Counted from the stretch's first letter, positions 47,775 through 57,666 are shown. The stretch is DNA of 64,000 bases from Petrotoga mobilis SJ95 (GCF_000018605.1 NC_010003.1:1216501-1280500), one strand, 5' to 3'. Notes: generated by a model from the letters alone, not told the origin. Program-made: numbers and translations.

Positions 47775-49142
47775 CTAAGCATTTCTCTGAGAAGCTTCTT
47801 CAATTACAGGTTTTTTCCAGTTCCCAAAAATTAGAAATCCTAAAGCTAATATAGCCGCAGAAAAATTGCTTATTATCATTGCTATGAAAACACCTATGTA
47901 ACCGTGAGTTTGGGCTAAGAAAAAAACCAAGGGTACCCTTATTCCCCACAATCTTACCATATCTATAATGGTTGACTGAATCGTATGCCCTGTACCCCTT
48001 AAAGTACCAAGAAAAACAGAAACTAACGAGAAGAACGGAAGTGAGAAAGAAACATATCTAAAAAATTCCTCTCCAACTTTAATTACTTCGGGGTCATTTA
48101 TGAAAAATTTCGTTATATTGTGACCAAATAAAAACATAACCATTGAAGCACTACCAACGATCAGTAAAGTTGCCAAAGAAGCTTTTCTAACTGTTTCCTC
48201 AGCCCTTTCAGGTTGGTTTGCACCTACATATTGACCTGTCATAGTAGCCGTTGCCAAAGATATTCCCATAGCGAACATAATTATTAAATTGTTCATTCTA
48301 TTTCCGATTCCGTATCCGCTAATAACAATAGGCCCAAATTGTGCAATAACTCCCATAATTATAGCAAATCCTATAGCTGTAAAAGATTCGCCAATAGAAG
48401 AAGGTAAGCCAACCGATAACACTTTTTTTATAAGTTTTGGATCAGGGACAAAATCTTTGGCGTGTAATTTAAAACCCTCTCTACCTTTGAACAATACAAA
48501 TAAAAATACAACAGATATTATAACTTGAGATAACATAGTTGCTAGCGCTGCACCAAATACGCCTAAATTGAATTGGAAAATGAAAAGAGGGTCAAGGGCC
48601 ACATTCAACAAGATTGATATACCGTTGTATTTCAGGGCTATAAATGAATTTCCCCATCCCCTAAATATACCCGCTACCGTTTGCATTAAAAAAATGAAAG
48701 GTAAGCTAAATGCCATTATTTTTAGATACGTATTACTAAGTTCGAATATGTTTTTATCCAATTGTAAAAGAGATAATAATTGCTTGCTAAAGATCAAAAC
48801 TATTGCCATAATGGATAAAGCCACGAAAGTCATTACCAAAATAGTTTGAGCTGCCGATTTTTCAGCTCTTCTTTGATCGCCGTATCCTGTATATTGGGCT
48901 ATCAAAGAGGTTCCAGCGTAGGAAAATCCTGTGGCAAAAGATATAAAAACAAAGATCAGCGGCCAAACTACAGTAGGAACAGATAATTCCAAAGGACCTA
49001 ACTTTCCCAAAAAATAAGCATCAGTTATATTATATATCGCTTGCATCATATTTGTCAAAATAATTGGCCAGGCTAAGGTAAATAAAGCTTTCCATATGGA
49101 TGTTTTTAAAACATCAACTTTTCCTGTATCTTTGATTTTCAT
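47775..49142 (-). CDS. MATE-family efflux transporter
   Basis: A 455-residue multidrug/Na+ or H+ antiporter of the MATE family: twelve helices in two similar halves, with the opening LAWPIILTNMMQAIYNITDAYFLG and second-half GIGNRMNNLIIMFAMGISLATATMTGQYVGA. Probably co-transcribed with the downstream phosphotransacetylase gene. Confidence 0.92.
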   Translation of the reverse strand: MKIKDTGKVDVLKTSIWKALFTLAWPIILTNMMQAIYNITDAYFLGKLGPLELSVPTVVWPLIFVFISFATGFSYAGTSLIAQYTGYGDQRRAEKSAAQTILVMTFVALSIMAIVLIFSKQLLSLLQLDKNIFELSNTYLKIMAFSLPFIFLMQTVAGIFRGWGNSFIALKYNGISILLNVALDPLFIFQFNLGVFGAALATMLSQVIISVVFLFVLFKGREGFKLHAKDFVPDPKLIKKVLSVGLPSSIGESFTAIGFAIIMGVIAQFGPIVISGYGIGNRMNNLIIMFAMGISLATATMTGQYVGANQPERAEETVRKASLATLLIVGSASMVMFLFGHNITKFFINDPEVIKVGEEFFRYVSFSLPFFSLVSVFLGTLRGTGHTIQSTIIDMVRLWGIRVPLVFFLAQTHGYIGVFIAMIISNFSAAILALGFLIFGNWKKPVIEEASQRNA

Positions 49143-49273
49143 TCGTTATCACCTTTAATGTAAAAATTAATTCGCTATCCTTATTAATATTTTATCAAAT
49201 TATTTGAGATTTGGGTTAAGAATAAAGGTATATATTTTAAGCTTAGTAGTTAGATACTATTAAAAAACAAAGA

Positions 49274-49302
49274 AATAAAAAAGCGTCCATAAAAAAGGAC
49301 GC
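49274..49302 (-). terminator. Terminator of tex
   Basis: On the minus strand GCGTCC-loop-GGACGC is followed by nine T with one interruption. It lies between tex and the MATE gene. Confidence 0.8.
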
Positions 49303-49322
49303 CCAAAATGAAGATAAAGTTT

Positions 49323-51485
49323 TTATCTTTGAATACTAACTAATCTTAGACCAATTCTTCTTCTTGTTTTATCAATGTTTATTATTTCCACTTCTACGAT
49401 ATCGTTTATTTGCACAATATCCGTAGGATGAGCTACAAATCTTTCAGCAAGGTTTGACTTATGAATCAAGCCGTTTTCTTTTATTCCCAAATCTACAAAG
49501 GCACCAAAATCAGTAATGTTAGTTATTTTACCTGATAATCTCATACTTTCTTTTAGATCTTCAAATTTTAGAATATCATCCATAAGTTGAGGTTGAGGCA
49601 TTTCATCCCTTGGATCTCTGCCGGGCTTTTGAAGTTCTTTAAGTATATCGATCAATGTATATTCCCCTATTTCCAATTCTTCGGATATTGATTTTAGATT
49701 TTCTTTTTCGTTTAAAAGTTGAGAAACCTTTAATTTTAATGGGTCCAATTTTTCTTTGATTTTTAAATCATCCAACCTGTAGCCATGTATATTTATTAAT
49801 TTTTCCGCTGCTTCATAACTTTCTGGATGTATTCCCGTTATTTCTAGCGGGTTTTCCCCATCTATTATTCTCAAAAATCCTGCACTTTGTTCAAAAGCTT
49901 TTTCTCCAAAGCCTTTTACGTTTAAGAGATCGGCTCTTTTATTGAATGAACCGTTCTTTTGACGGTATTGGACAATTTTCTTTGCCAGGCTACTGGTTAT
50001 TCCTGAAACGTATTCTAATAAAGAATATGAGGCTGTGTTTAAATTAACACCAACGAGGTTAACCACGCTTTCCACAGTTGCGTCGAGTTTTTCTTTCAAC
50101 TTTTTTTGGTTGACATCGTGTTGATACTGTCCAACACCTATAGATTTTGGGTCAATTTTTACGAATTCTGCAAGAGGATCCTGTATTCTTCTTCCTAAAC
50201 TTATAGCTCCTCGGACAGTTACATCGTATTCTGGGAACTCTTCTTTTGCCAACTTAGAAGCGGAATAAACAGAAGCTCCAGATTCATCGACGAATATGTA
50301 CTTAAGATTCAACTTATTTTTCTTTATTAAGTCAACGACGAATTGTTGAGTTTCTCGTGAGGCGGTTCCGTTACCTATCGCTATTAGATTTACATTATAC
50401 TTTTGAATTAAACCCATCATAATTTTCTCTGAGTTTTCTATATCGTTTTGTGGAGGAACGGGGAATATCGTATCGTTAGCGAGAAAATTTCCCATTTCAT
50501 CCAATGCCACAACTTTACATCCCGTTCTGAAACCAGGATCAATTGCTAAGACCCTTTTGTTTTTTAAAGGGGGCGTTAGTAATAATTGCCTGAGATTTTT
50601 GGCAAAGAGAACTATCGCCCCTTCTTCTGCTTTTTCTGTTAGATTTTGTCTTATTTCTCTTTCTATTGATGGGTTTAACATATTTGTGAATCCATAGATC
50701 AAACCTTTGGATATAATTTTATCGCAGATCTCATTTCCTGTTTTGTATCTAGATTTTTCTTTTTCAAGCCACTCATCATCAATAATTAGTTTTACATTTA
50801 AAACTTTTTCTTTTTCTCCCCTGTTTAAAGCTAAAACTCTGTAATTTGGGATTTTTGAAATTTCTTGTGTGAATTCGTGATACATATCGTACTTAGTGGC
50901 TTCTTCGACAAACTCTTTCTTCTTTTCAGAGTGAATCTTACCAAATTTTTCGTAATGCTTTCTTAGACTTTCCCGATTTTCTTTGTCATGGGCAAAGGTT
51001 TGACCTATTATGTAGGAAATTCCTTCTGTCACTTTATCTATATTATCGTATTCTTCAGATACAAATTCTTCTAATTCATCTAAAGATTTGATATTACCTA
51101 ATAACACTTTGTTTGCTGCAGGTTCAAGACCAGCTTCTATAGCTTTGTCGGCATTGGTTTTCTTTCTTTTTTTGTAAGGAAGATACAGATCTTCCAATTC
51201 AGTCATCTTTTTAGTGTTGATGATCTTTTCTTTTAGCGCATCTGTTAATTTACCTTGATCTTCAATGCTTTTTAAGACAGTTTTTTTGTAGCCTTCTAAG
51301 TTTTGATAATATTTAAATAACTCTTCTATTCGCCTAATCTTTTCTTCGTCTAAATTACCTGTTCTTTCTTTTCGATACCTGCTGATAAAAGGTACGGTGT
51401 TTCCCTCATTTAGTAATTCTACAGTGTTTTCAGTTTGAAATAGTTTTATGTTTAAATCCTCTGTTATTGTTTTGATTATATCCAA
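49323..51485 (-). CDS. tex: Tex-family S1 RNA-binding transcription accessory protein
   Basis: The 720-residue protein has the Tex layout: helical N-terminus (NTVPFISRYRKERTGNLDEEKIRRIE), YqgF/RuvC-like domain (RVLAIDPGFRTGCKVVALDE), helix-hairpin-helix units (YSLLEYVSGITSSLAKKIV) and C-terminal S1 domain (ITNITDFGAFVDLGIKENGLIH). TTG 51485 is preferred, seven bases after GGAGGT, because the ATG at 51500 is part of that site. Probably transcribed after galM. Confidence 0.92.
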   Translation of the reverse strand: MDIIKTITEDLNIKLFQTENTVELLNEGNTVPFISRYRKERTGNLDEEKIRRIEELFKYYQNLEGYKKTVLKSIEDQGKLTDALKEKIINTKKMTELEDLYLPYKKRKKTNADKAIEAGLEPAANKVLLGNIKSLDELEEFVSEEYDNIDKVTEGISYIIGQTFAHDKENRESLRKHYEKFGKIHSEKKKEFVEEATKYDMYHEFTQEISKIPNYRVLALNRGEKEKVLNVKLIIDDEWLEKEKSRYKTGNEICDKIISKGLIYGFTNMLNPSIEREIRQNLTEKAEEGAIVLFAKNLRQLLLTPPLKNKRVLAIDPGFRTGCKVVALDEMGNFLANDTIFPVPPQNDIENSEKIMMGLIQKYNVNLIAIGNGTASRETQQFVVDLIKKNKLNLKYIFVDESGASVYSASKLAKEEFPEYDVTVRGAISLGRRIQDPLAEFVKIDPKSIGVGQYQHDVNQKKLKEKLDATVESVVNLVGVNLNTASYSLLEYVSGITSSLAKKIVQYRQKNGSFNKRADLLNVKGFGEKAFEQSAGFLRIIDGENPLEITGIHPESYEAAEKLINIHGYRLDDLKIKEKLDPLKLKVSQLLNEKENLKSISEELEIGEYTLIDILKELQKPGRDPRDEMPQPQLMDDILKFEDLKESMRLSGKITNITDFGAFVDLGIKENGLIHKSNLAERFVAHPTDIVQINDIVEVEIINIDKTRRRIGLRLVSIQR

Positions 51486-51542
51486 TACTTTTACCTCCAT
51501 AAAACAATGTATTTTACTGGTTTTAGAAAATCTAAATTTTCT

Positions 51543-52613
51543 CTAATTCACGATAGAAAATTTGTAAATTGTTGTAGAAGAGTACACTTCTGAGGGCCTT
51601 AAAATTGTGGAAGGAAAGTTTTTCTGATTTGGAGAGTTTGGAAAATGCTGTGTTTCCAAAGCTATTCCAGAATATTTTCCGTAGTGTTTTCCTTCTTTTC
51701 CGTATGTGTCAACAAAATTACCTGTATATACTTGAATCCCAGGCTCGGTTGTGTATATCTTCATCACTCTTCCACTTGTGGGTTCAACCAACCTTACAGC
51801 TAAGGATATTTTGCTATTTTCTTTGTTTAATACGAAATTATGATCTATTCCTTCTAACGGAGAATCTTTCAGATCTTTGAGCACCTCACCGAGAATTTTT
51901 GGGACTGTAAAATCAAAGGGTGTGTTTTTGACACTTTTTATTTCTCCGGTGGGGATTAACGTTTCTTCTACAGGTGTATAATGATTAGCAAAAAGTTCCA
52001 ACTGGTGATCAAAAATATTTCCTCTACCTTCACCTGCTAAATTAAAATAACTGTGATTTGTCAAATTTATAATAGTAGTTTTATCAGTAGTTGCGGTATA
52101 AGAAATCTTTAATTCATTATCGTTGGTTAATGTGTAAGTAACGCTTACACGTAAGTTTCCTGGATAACCTTCTTCACCATCGTGGCTTAAACGTTTGAAC
52201 CGAACAGAAGGTCCTTCGACAGTTGTAAAAGCTGTCGCTTGAAATATCTGTTTTTGAAACCCCTTTAATCCCCCATGAAGATGGTTTGAATTATTATTTT
52301 GAGCCAAGGTGTAATTTTTACCTTCAAGTGAGAATTGCCCGTTTTTTATTCTGTTTGCATGTCGCCCTATTGTAGCACCGAAAAAGGGATTCTGTGGAGT
52401 GGGTTTTTCATAATCTGAAACAGTATCGAATCCTAAAATTATGTCTTCCATTTCTCCCTTTTTGTCAGGTAAGTACAAAGAAACCAAAGTAGCACCGTAG
52501 TTTGTTACTTGTACCGTGATTCCATTCTCGTTTCTTAATGTGAACAAAGTTACTGGAATGCCTTCTGTTGTATATCCCCATTGATTTTTTTCAATATGTT
52601 CTAAAATTGACAC
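51543..52613 (-). CDS. galM: Aldose 1-epimerase (mutarotase)
   Basis: Interconverts alpha and beta anomers of glucose/galactose. The 356-residue sequence has GATIGRHANRIKNGQF, the catalytic His in NLTNHSYFNLAG, and the catalytic Glu near the end (SGIALETQHFPNS). GTG 52613 follows AAAGGGGG. First gene of a galM-tex unit. Confidence 0.93.
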   Translation of the reverse strand: MSILEHIEKNQWGYTTEGIPVTLFTLRNENGITVQVTNYGATLVSLYLPDKKGEMEDIILGFDTVSDYEKPTPQNPFFGATIGRHANRIKNGQFSLEGKNYTLAQNNNSNHLHGGLKGFQKQIFQATAFTTVEGPSVRFKRLSHDGEEGYPGNLRVSVTYTLTNDNELKISYTATTDKTTIINLTNHSYFNLAGEGRGNIFDHQLELFANHYTPVEETLIPTGEIKSVKNTPFDFTVPKILGEVLKDLKDSPLEGIDHNFVLNKENSKISLAVRLVEPTSGRVMKIYTTEPGIQVYTGNFVDTYGKEGKHYGKYSGIALETQHFPNSPNQKNFPSTILRPSEVYSSTTIYKFSIVN

Positions 52614-52847
52614 TCGATATCCCCCTTTTATTTTTTCTAATATCCAATAATATTATATCATATAGGGAGATACCTTGTCAGAAAACCATCCTCTCTTTCT
52701 TATTTGTGTTTTTGAAAAGAAAAAAAGTTTATTGAAGTTAGCGGTAATTTTTAATTAAAAAACGCTTACGATTGGTCCTTATGACATTTTCTTATTTGAG
52801 GGGCGTGGTAGTATAATAAATATATATTCTTAAAAGAGGTGATTTTT

Positions 52848-53246
52848 GTGAAGTCTTACCCTCCAGAGTTAAAAGCTAACGTTGTTAAAGAGCATGTCGA
52901 AAAAGGTGTTTCTTGTTCTCAACTTAGTAAAACTTACAACATCCCTACCAGAAATATCTATAAGTGGGTTAAGAAGTTTAGAGATTCTGGTGAGAATTAT
53001 TCTTGCTTTTTCAATGGCTCTTTTAACAAAAATTCCATCGTTTCTCGTGGTTCTAAGGTTCCTCCTGTGGTTTACGAGAATTCCGGTGTCGATTTGGATG
53101 AGATTTCTCGACTTTGTATGGAATACCCCGATCTCGCTCAGACTCTTCAAGCTTTGAAGAATTTGGTGATCGAAAAGGATATGGAGATCAGAGTTCTTAG
53201 AGAACAAGTTGAGTTTGTAAAAAAAAATTTGAATCAGAGAAAATGA
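52848..53246 (+). CDS. IS3-type transposase OrfA
   Basis: A 132-residue protein with a helix-turn-helix (VEKGVSCSQLSKTYNIPTRNIYKWVKKF, residues ~15-45) and a C-terminal leucine-zipper-like helix (IEKDMEIRVLREQVEFVKK). GTG 52848 follows AGAGGTGA; GTG 52839 is in the ribosome site. The run of nine A near 53219-53227 is a likely -1 slippage site for making an OrfAB fusion. Confidence 0.75.
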   Translation: MKSYPPELKANVVKEHVEKGVSCSQLSKTYNIPTRNIYKWVKKFRDSGENYSCFFNGSFNKNSIVSRGSKVPPVVYENSGVDLDEISRLCMEYPDLAQTLQALKNLVIEKDMEIRVLREQVEFVKKNLNQRK

Positions 53247-53677
53247 TGGAAAATAGACACGCTGATTTTAAATCTACACCCATTTTAGATATCCTATATA
53301 TCAATAGGTTACATCGAGAGTACGGCGTTTCTCTTTCTTATCTTTTTGAAGAGTTCAACGTAAACTCCAGCACTTATCATTACAAAACGAGGTTCTTCTT
53401 GGATACCAGTTCTTTGTCAAAGAAAAAGCATTCTAATTCTAAAACTCGAGGTTTTTGCTATACTGTGAATGGCGATAAGGTTCCTGATGAATTTGTAATC
53501 GCTGAACTGATAAAAATCAAGGAACATCTCAATATGTATGTCTCAAAGCAAAAAACTATAGGTTCTACTAAGCTGTGTGCGTATTTTAGGAAAAATTATG
53601 GAATAATTATCAATCATAAAAAGATGAGACGTTTGAAACACGAAATCGGTTTGGTTGGAAAATATACAAAACATTGA
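53243..53677 (+). pseudogene. IS3-type transposase OrfB, truncated
   Basis: The 144 codons cover the HTH_21-type N-terminus (EYGVSLSYLFEEFNVNSSTYHYK; YGIIINHKKMRRLKHEIGL) and then stop before the integrase core. It overlaps orfA by 4 bp. Transposition by this copy is not possible. Confidence 0.75.
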
Positions 53678-53682
53678 AAATT

Positions 53683-54489
53683 TCATACATTAATATCTTT
53701 ATTTTTGAATAGGTAATAAGAAAAATAATATATTCCAAAAGATATTAGCAAAATTATTAAGGAATTTACCCAAAAGATTTTTTCCTCTAAAACGGTTTCC
53801 ATCAAAGGAATATAGTTAAATATGCTGAAGTATTTTATCCAACTTGTTGCCTCTATAGTCTTTGCCATAGTATCTCCAAAATACATGAAAATTAGTATAC
53901 TAAGTGAGATACCCAGGTTTGAAGAATTGTTTTGGGTGAGTATGCTTATTATCACAGAAATTGAAGAGAAAAATATTTGTACTGTAAGGGAATATATTCC
54001 AAAAGCCAACAATATTTCTGGATTATATTCATATTTCATAAAAATAGCGTACATAGAAACAACCGAAAGGGTAAAAATAATGTTTAAAAATAATATATTT
54101 ATCATTATATTCGTGAATTTAGTTATGTATAAAGTTGATCTACTTATTGGTTTTACGCTCAAATATTCTATGGTTCCTTTTTCATATTCATCTGCAAAAA
54201 CTTTTCCCACAAGCATCGCTGAAAAAACAGCTCCCAATAAATAAACAAAGCTCATACCTTCTGACCCGAATATGCCTTCTGGTTTAGTAAATATTTGTTC
54301 GCTAAAGTTGAAAGATTCGAGTAAAAATTTGGGCATATTATTAATTAGTTCTAATACATTATTAGACTGGGAAAGGATTTGATTACTCATAGGTATATAC
54401 ATACCGGTAAATAAAACAAACAACAATGACCATAATATTGTATTTTTATATGTGAATTTAAGCTCTTTTTTTAATAAATTGAAGTTCAT
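53683..54489 (-). CDS. ABC-2 type exporter permease
   Basis: A 268-residue membrane protein with about six helices, including a first helix (NTILWSLLFVLFTGMYIPM) and KVFADEYEKGTIEYLSVKPISR, the ABC-2/NatB-type coupling segment. Overlaps the ATPase gene by 4 bp. Substrate unknown: antibiotics, peptides or Na+ are typical for the family. Confidence 0.82.
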   Translation of the reverse strand: MNFNLLKKELKFTYKNTILWSLLFVLFTGMYIPMSNQILSQSNNVLELINNMPKFLLESFNFSEQIFTKPEGIFGSEGMSFVYLLGAVFSAMLVGKVFADEYEKGTIEYLSVKPISRSTLYITKFTNIMINILFLNIIFTLSVVSMYAIFMKYEYNPEILLAFGIYSLTVQIFFSSISVIISILTQNNSSNLGISLSILIFMYFGDTMAKTIEATSWIKYFSIFNYIPLMETVLEEKIFWVNSLIILLISFGIYYFSYYLFKNKDINV

Positions 54490-55358
54490 TCTTCATCACT
54501 CCTGTAATAATCGATAAATATTTCTTCGAGAGACGGTCTTTTAATTTCAATGTCTTCATATGAACATTTAGATAAAATTTCAAAAAAACTATTTAAATCA
54601 TCATTTTTTACTAGATAAGTTATAAAAGAATCCGTCTGTTCTTTTATTTCAAAATCATTGAATTTATTTCTTTCTTTGAGTTTGTAGATCGTAATTGTTT
54701 TTTTTGATACCTTAGATATCTCTTCAATATCACTTTCTTTTATTATTTTTCCTTTTTTTACTATCCCTACTTTATCACAAATTTTTTCAACTTCCGATAA
54801 AATATGTGATGAAAAAAGAATTGTAGCGCCTCTTTCTTTTTCTTTTTCTAAAATATTATATAATTTATGCTGCAAAAGAGGGTCTAAACCGTTGGTAGGT
54901 TCATCAAAAATTATGTACTCGGGTCTGTGTACAATGGCTTGTATTATTCCAACTTTTTTCTTGTTTCCCATTGAAAGTTCTTTGAACTTTTTGTTAGTTT
55001 CAAGTTCTAATAGATCTATTAGCTCGTTTTCATATTTCTTATCAATATTTTTATAAAATCTATCGTTAAAATCAAAAAAATCTTTTACTCTCATATTTTC
55101 ATAAAAATTGACTTCTCCAGGGAGGTATCCTATTTTATTTTTTATATGCTTCAAGTCGTGTGGGATGTTTTTATCCCCAATTGTAATTCGCCCTTCATCA
55201 ATTGAAATCATACCCATCATAGCTCTTATAGTCGTTGTTTTCCCAGCACCATTAGGTCCTATAAGGCCGTATATTTCACCTTTTTTTATTTTAAAGCTAA
55301 TGTCCTCTACTCCGAGGTATTTTCCATAGTATTTTTTGATATTCTCCACTTTTATCAA
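54486..55358 (-). CDS. ABC-2 type exporter ATPase
   Basis: A 290-residue ATPase with Walker A GPNGAGKTTTIR, signature LSMGNKKKVG (a variant of LSGGQ), Walker B YIIFDEPTNGLD and FSSHILSEVEKICD. It resembles the CcmA/NatA/bacitracin-export class. TTG 55358 follows AGGAGG. The 320 bp upstream (55359-55679) are AT-rich with no gene seen. Confidence 0.88.
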   Translation of the reverse strand: MIKVENIKKYYGKYLGVEDISFKIKKGEIYGLIGPNGAGKTTTIRAMMGMISIDEGRITIGDKNIPHDLKHIKNKIGYLPGEVNFYENMRVKDFFDFNDRFYKNIDKKYENELIDLLELETNKKFKELSMGNKKKVGIIQAIVHRPEYIIFDEPTNGLDPLLQHKLYNILEKEKERGATILFSSHILSEVEKICDKVGIVKKGKIIKESDIEEISKVSKKTITIYKLKERNKFNDFEIKEQTDSFITYLVKNDDLNSFFEILSKCSYEDIEIKRPSLEEIFIDYYRSDEE

Positions 55359-55652
55359 ATCTGGGGCCTCCTACCTTGAATTAATTTTATATAATTGATG
55401 CAAATTTTAACAAAATTATGTTGCCAGAATATAGAGAATTATGTTTCCAAAATATAAAAATAGATAGGGGAACCATTCCTTTGAAGATTAATATTTTATA
55501 TTGATCTTACTAATCGAAAAAGAAATTTAAAAATCGAAGATTCAAGAAAAAGGTAAAAAGAAAAGATTTAATCAAATTACTATACAAACTTTAATAAATA
55601 AAGGGAAATAAGGATATGTAGAGCCACTTTTGAAAAAACAAAGAAAGTAAAA

Positions 55653-55673
55653 CGCCCATGGAGGGCGCTTTTT
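55653..55673. terminator. Short hairpin, possibly bidirectional terminator
   Basis: CGCCC-ATGGA-GGGCG followed by C and five T on plus; four T follow on the minus side. It lies just past the end of the Rpn remnant. Confidence 0.6.
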
Positions 55674-55679
55674 CAGAAA

Positions 55680-55988
55680 TTATTTCAGTAATTCTTTTAG
55701 CTCTTCTATAGTTATTTCTAACAAGTTATCTCCTATGTAATCTATCGTCTTCTCATCTGCTTTTCTTATCTTGTCTTTTATTTCTTCAGTTAGTTGGTTA
55801 CCAAATCTTTTGCTTAATATTCTAACTGCGAACTCTCTTTCGCCTTCAAGTTTTCCTTTTTCAATACCTTCTCTTTCACCTTCTAATTTTCCTTCGTTTC
55901 TCAACTTTTCAGCTATCGTCATAACTATCTCACCCCTTCCAGGCATTATTTCTTTTTGTACTTTTAATATCTCCTCTATCGTTACATC
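55680..55988 (-). pseudogene. Rpn/PD-(D/E)XK nuclease C-terminal remnant 1
   Basis: The open frame encodes the typical C-terminal tail of Rpn-family recombination-promoting nucleases/putative transposases: VTIEEILKVQKEIMPGRGE, MTIAEKLRNEG, a charged repeat (KLEGEREGIEKGKLEGERE) and ITIEELKELLK. A stop codon precedes it at 55989-55991 and no nuclease domain remains. About 100 bp at its 3' end recur at 61858-61959 at roughly 88% identity. Confidence 0.7.
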
Positions 55989-56342
55989 TTACCTTGTATA
56001 AATAAAAAGCTTTAATAGGTTAAATAAATGGTGATTTTGTTGGACTTGTGTTTTTTAATTACCCGGTTCCATACCCAAGTTTATCTTCCGATCATTTTTT
56101 AGTTCTCTTACGAAAATAATGGTACTTGGTTTATCCTTTATGATTCTCGCTTTATAAAATTGTCCACTTAATACCTTAAGAACATGGAATTTATAAAATA
56201 TTATCTTTGCTATCTAGGCTGGCTTTGTTATATTCACTATCTGTTTCAAGAATTTAGGTATTCTTTCTTATCTGGTATCTTTGATGTTCTTACTAAATGA
56301 TACCAAATTATTTAATCATTTGTTCATATTTTATTTTTCTTA

Positions 56343-56373
56343 TTATCTATTTCCTTCCACCTTCCTCAGAGGA
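56343..56373 (+). repeat. TTATCTATTYCC box, outlying copy
   Basis: TTATCTATTTCCTTCCACC followed by TTCCTCAGAGGA resembles the four boxes at 57223-57934, especially the copy at 57628 (TTATCTATTCCCACCC, then CAGAGGA). Together they flank the DUF1659/DUF2922 operon. Confidence 0.5.
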
Positions 56374-56411
56374 AATATGAGATACATATATACACTTTAA
56401 ATTAATATATC

Positions 56412-56445
56412 AAAAAAAACTCATGCCCCGTCAAGAGGCATGAGT
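56412..56445 (-). terminator. Terminator of DUF1659-DUF2922 operon
   Basis: On the minus strand ACTCATGCC-loop-GGCATGAGT (perfect 9-bp stem) is followed by seven T. Confidence 0.9.
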
Positions 56446-56453
56446 GTGTTTCT

Positions 56454-56663
56454 TTATTGAATGAGGTTGAATACTCCGTTTGTCGTTGTTTCAACGATTT
56501 CTGCTTCGTCTACTTGTGCGGTTGTTGGTACTAATACGCCTATCAAGCTTTGCATTACTGGTTCTATTTCTACTTGCGTTATTGTTTCTAATACTCCATC
56601 AACTGATAGGGTTTTGCTTTTTCCTTCTGCTGGGTCATAGAATTTCATTCTTAATCTTCTCAT
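56454..56663 (-). CDS. DUF2922 family small protein
   Basis: A 69-residue protein (RRLRMKFYDPAEGKSKTLSV...ITQVEIEPVM...VDEAEIVETTTNGVFNLI) fitting the DUF2922 pattern. Function unknown. ATG follows AGGAGGAA. Such proteins are commonly coupled with a DUF1659 partner, as here. Confidence 0.7.
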   Translation of the reverse strand: MRRLRMKFYDPAEGKSKTLSVDGVLETITQVEIEPVMQSLIGVLVPTTAQVDEAEIVETTTNGVFNLIQ

Positions 56664-56680
56664 TCGCTATTTCCTCCTTT

Positions 56681-56881
56681 TTAGATTATTTCGTAGCTTT
56701 CGTCGAAGTAATAAACCGCGTTGGTGTTTTCACAGAGTGAGACTAATCCTTGTAAGGCGGTTTTTATGTCTGCTTCTACGTTTGTGAATAAGTCATAGCT
56801 TTTATACTTTTTTTGTTCTTTTCCGTCTACTATGTTTATCCAGATGATCTTTGCCTTTCTTGATTCTAAGTTCATTGCCAT
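56681..56881 (-). CDS. DUF1659-like small protein
   Basis: A 66-residue protein (KAKIIWINIVDGKEQKKYKSYDLFTNVEADIKTALQGLVSLCEN). The lay-out (short strand pair, then a helix with ALQGLVSL) resembles DUF1659, the usual neighbour of DUF2922. ATG follows AGGAGGTGG. Function unknown. Confidence 0.6.
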   Translation of the reverse strand: MAMNLESRKAKIIWINIVDGKEQKKYKSYDLFTNVEADIKTALQGLVSLCENTNAVYYFDESYEII

Positions 56882-56952
56882 GTGTTACCACCTCCTGTGT
56901 GTTTTTGTTTTCTTTGGTTTGCCTTGCTTTACTTCCCCGGGGAGAAATCATT

Positions 56953-57159
56953 TTATGCTTTTTCTGGTTTTGGAAATAGTAATGCTACTACTCCGTCGAT
57001 GAGTATGGAGATTATTAGATCCATGATCGGAGAGTATTTGCCAATGGATTTTAAGAACTCTCTTACAGCGTTTAGGACGATTTCTTTTTTCTTTTTGCCG
57101 TTACCAGGTACTTCCACCATTTGTACAAGGTCAGGGATTAATCCTACTATTTCTTTCAT
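56953..57159 (-). CDS. Small holin-like membrane-tail protein
   Basis: A 68-residue protein with a basic middle (PGNGKKKKEIVLNAVREFL) and one C-terminal hydrophobic segment (PIMDLIISILIDGVVALLF). It resembles short phage-holin-like proteins that accompany DUF1659/DUF2922 genes, but the match is weak. ATG 57159 follows GGAGGTGAG. First gene of the three-gene operon. Confidence 0.5.
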   Translation of the reverse strand: MKEIVGLIPDLVQMVEVPGNGKKKKEIVLNAVREFLKSIGKYSPIMDLIISILIDGVVALLFPKPEKA

Positions 57160-57222
57160 TTTCTCACCTCCACTAATAGTATCCGTAAGAATACTTAAAT
57201 TGTGGTAAATAATTGTTTACTG

Positions 57223-57598
57223 TTATATCTATTCCCGCCCGCCGCCCTTTATGGAAGGGACTCCGTCCCTTCTGATCCCTGAATAAAGGCCGGAGAGGCC
57301 TTAGTGGATTAAGGGGCTGCGCCCCTTGTGATCCCTAAGCATTAAGGGGGTCCCCCCTTAAAATCCCCAAATTCAAGGTCATAATCATTTAAAAACTAGT
57401 TTGCACAGTGCAGCAACCTAAAAAAGCTTTTTGCAGAAACCAGCAAAAGGCTGCGCCCTTTGTGATCTTGCTGAAGGCTTGGTAGCCTTAAAGACGTAAG
57501 CGTTTTTTAAAATATTTTTATTATCTATTCCCGCCCACCGCCCCTAGTGGAAGGGGCTGCGCCCCTTGTGATCCCTTATTTAAAGGCTTAGCCTTTAA
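57223..57598. repeat. Array of GC-rich short-loop palindromes
   Basis: At least six short-loop hairpins in 375 bp of otherwise AT-rich DNA: AAGGGAC-TCC-GTCCCTT (57255), AAGGCC/GGCCTT (57286), AAGGGGC-TGC-GCCCCTT (57311 and again 57551), TTAAGGGGG/CCCCCTTAA (57342), AAGGCT/AGCCTT (57474), TTAAAGGC-TTA-GCCTTTAA (57580). Three are followed by STGATCCCT. This is a REP-like, self-similar family. Confidence 0.8.
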
Positions 57599-57666
57599 GA
57601 TTCCCGTTGTTTATAAAGCTTATTTGATTATCTATTCCCACCCTCCACCCTCAGAGGATAAATTTT

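Larger units (their letters stand above)
52848..53677 (+). mobile_element. Truncated IS3-type insertion sequence
   Basis: Contains an intact orfA and only the N-terminal part of orfB. The DDE catalytic domain is missing: the next gene begins 6 bp later on the other strand. Terminal inverted repeats were not found. Confidence 0.7.
55989..56453. other. Gene-poor gap with degenerate sequence
   Basis: On the minus strand a ~50-codon open frame without start (around 56060-56210; FYKFHVLKVLSGQFYKARI) is seen but not recognised. A CCC-box repeat copy lies at 56343-56373. Otherwise nothing is identifiable; it may be the decayed body of the Rpn gene. Confidence 0.4.
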
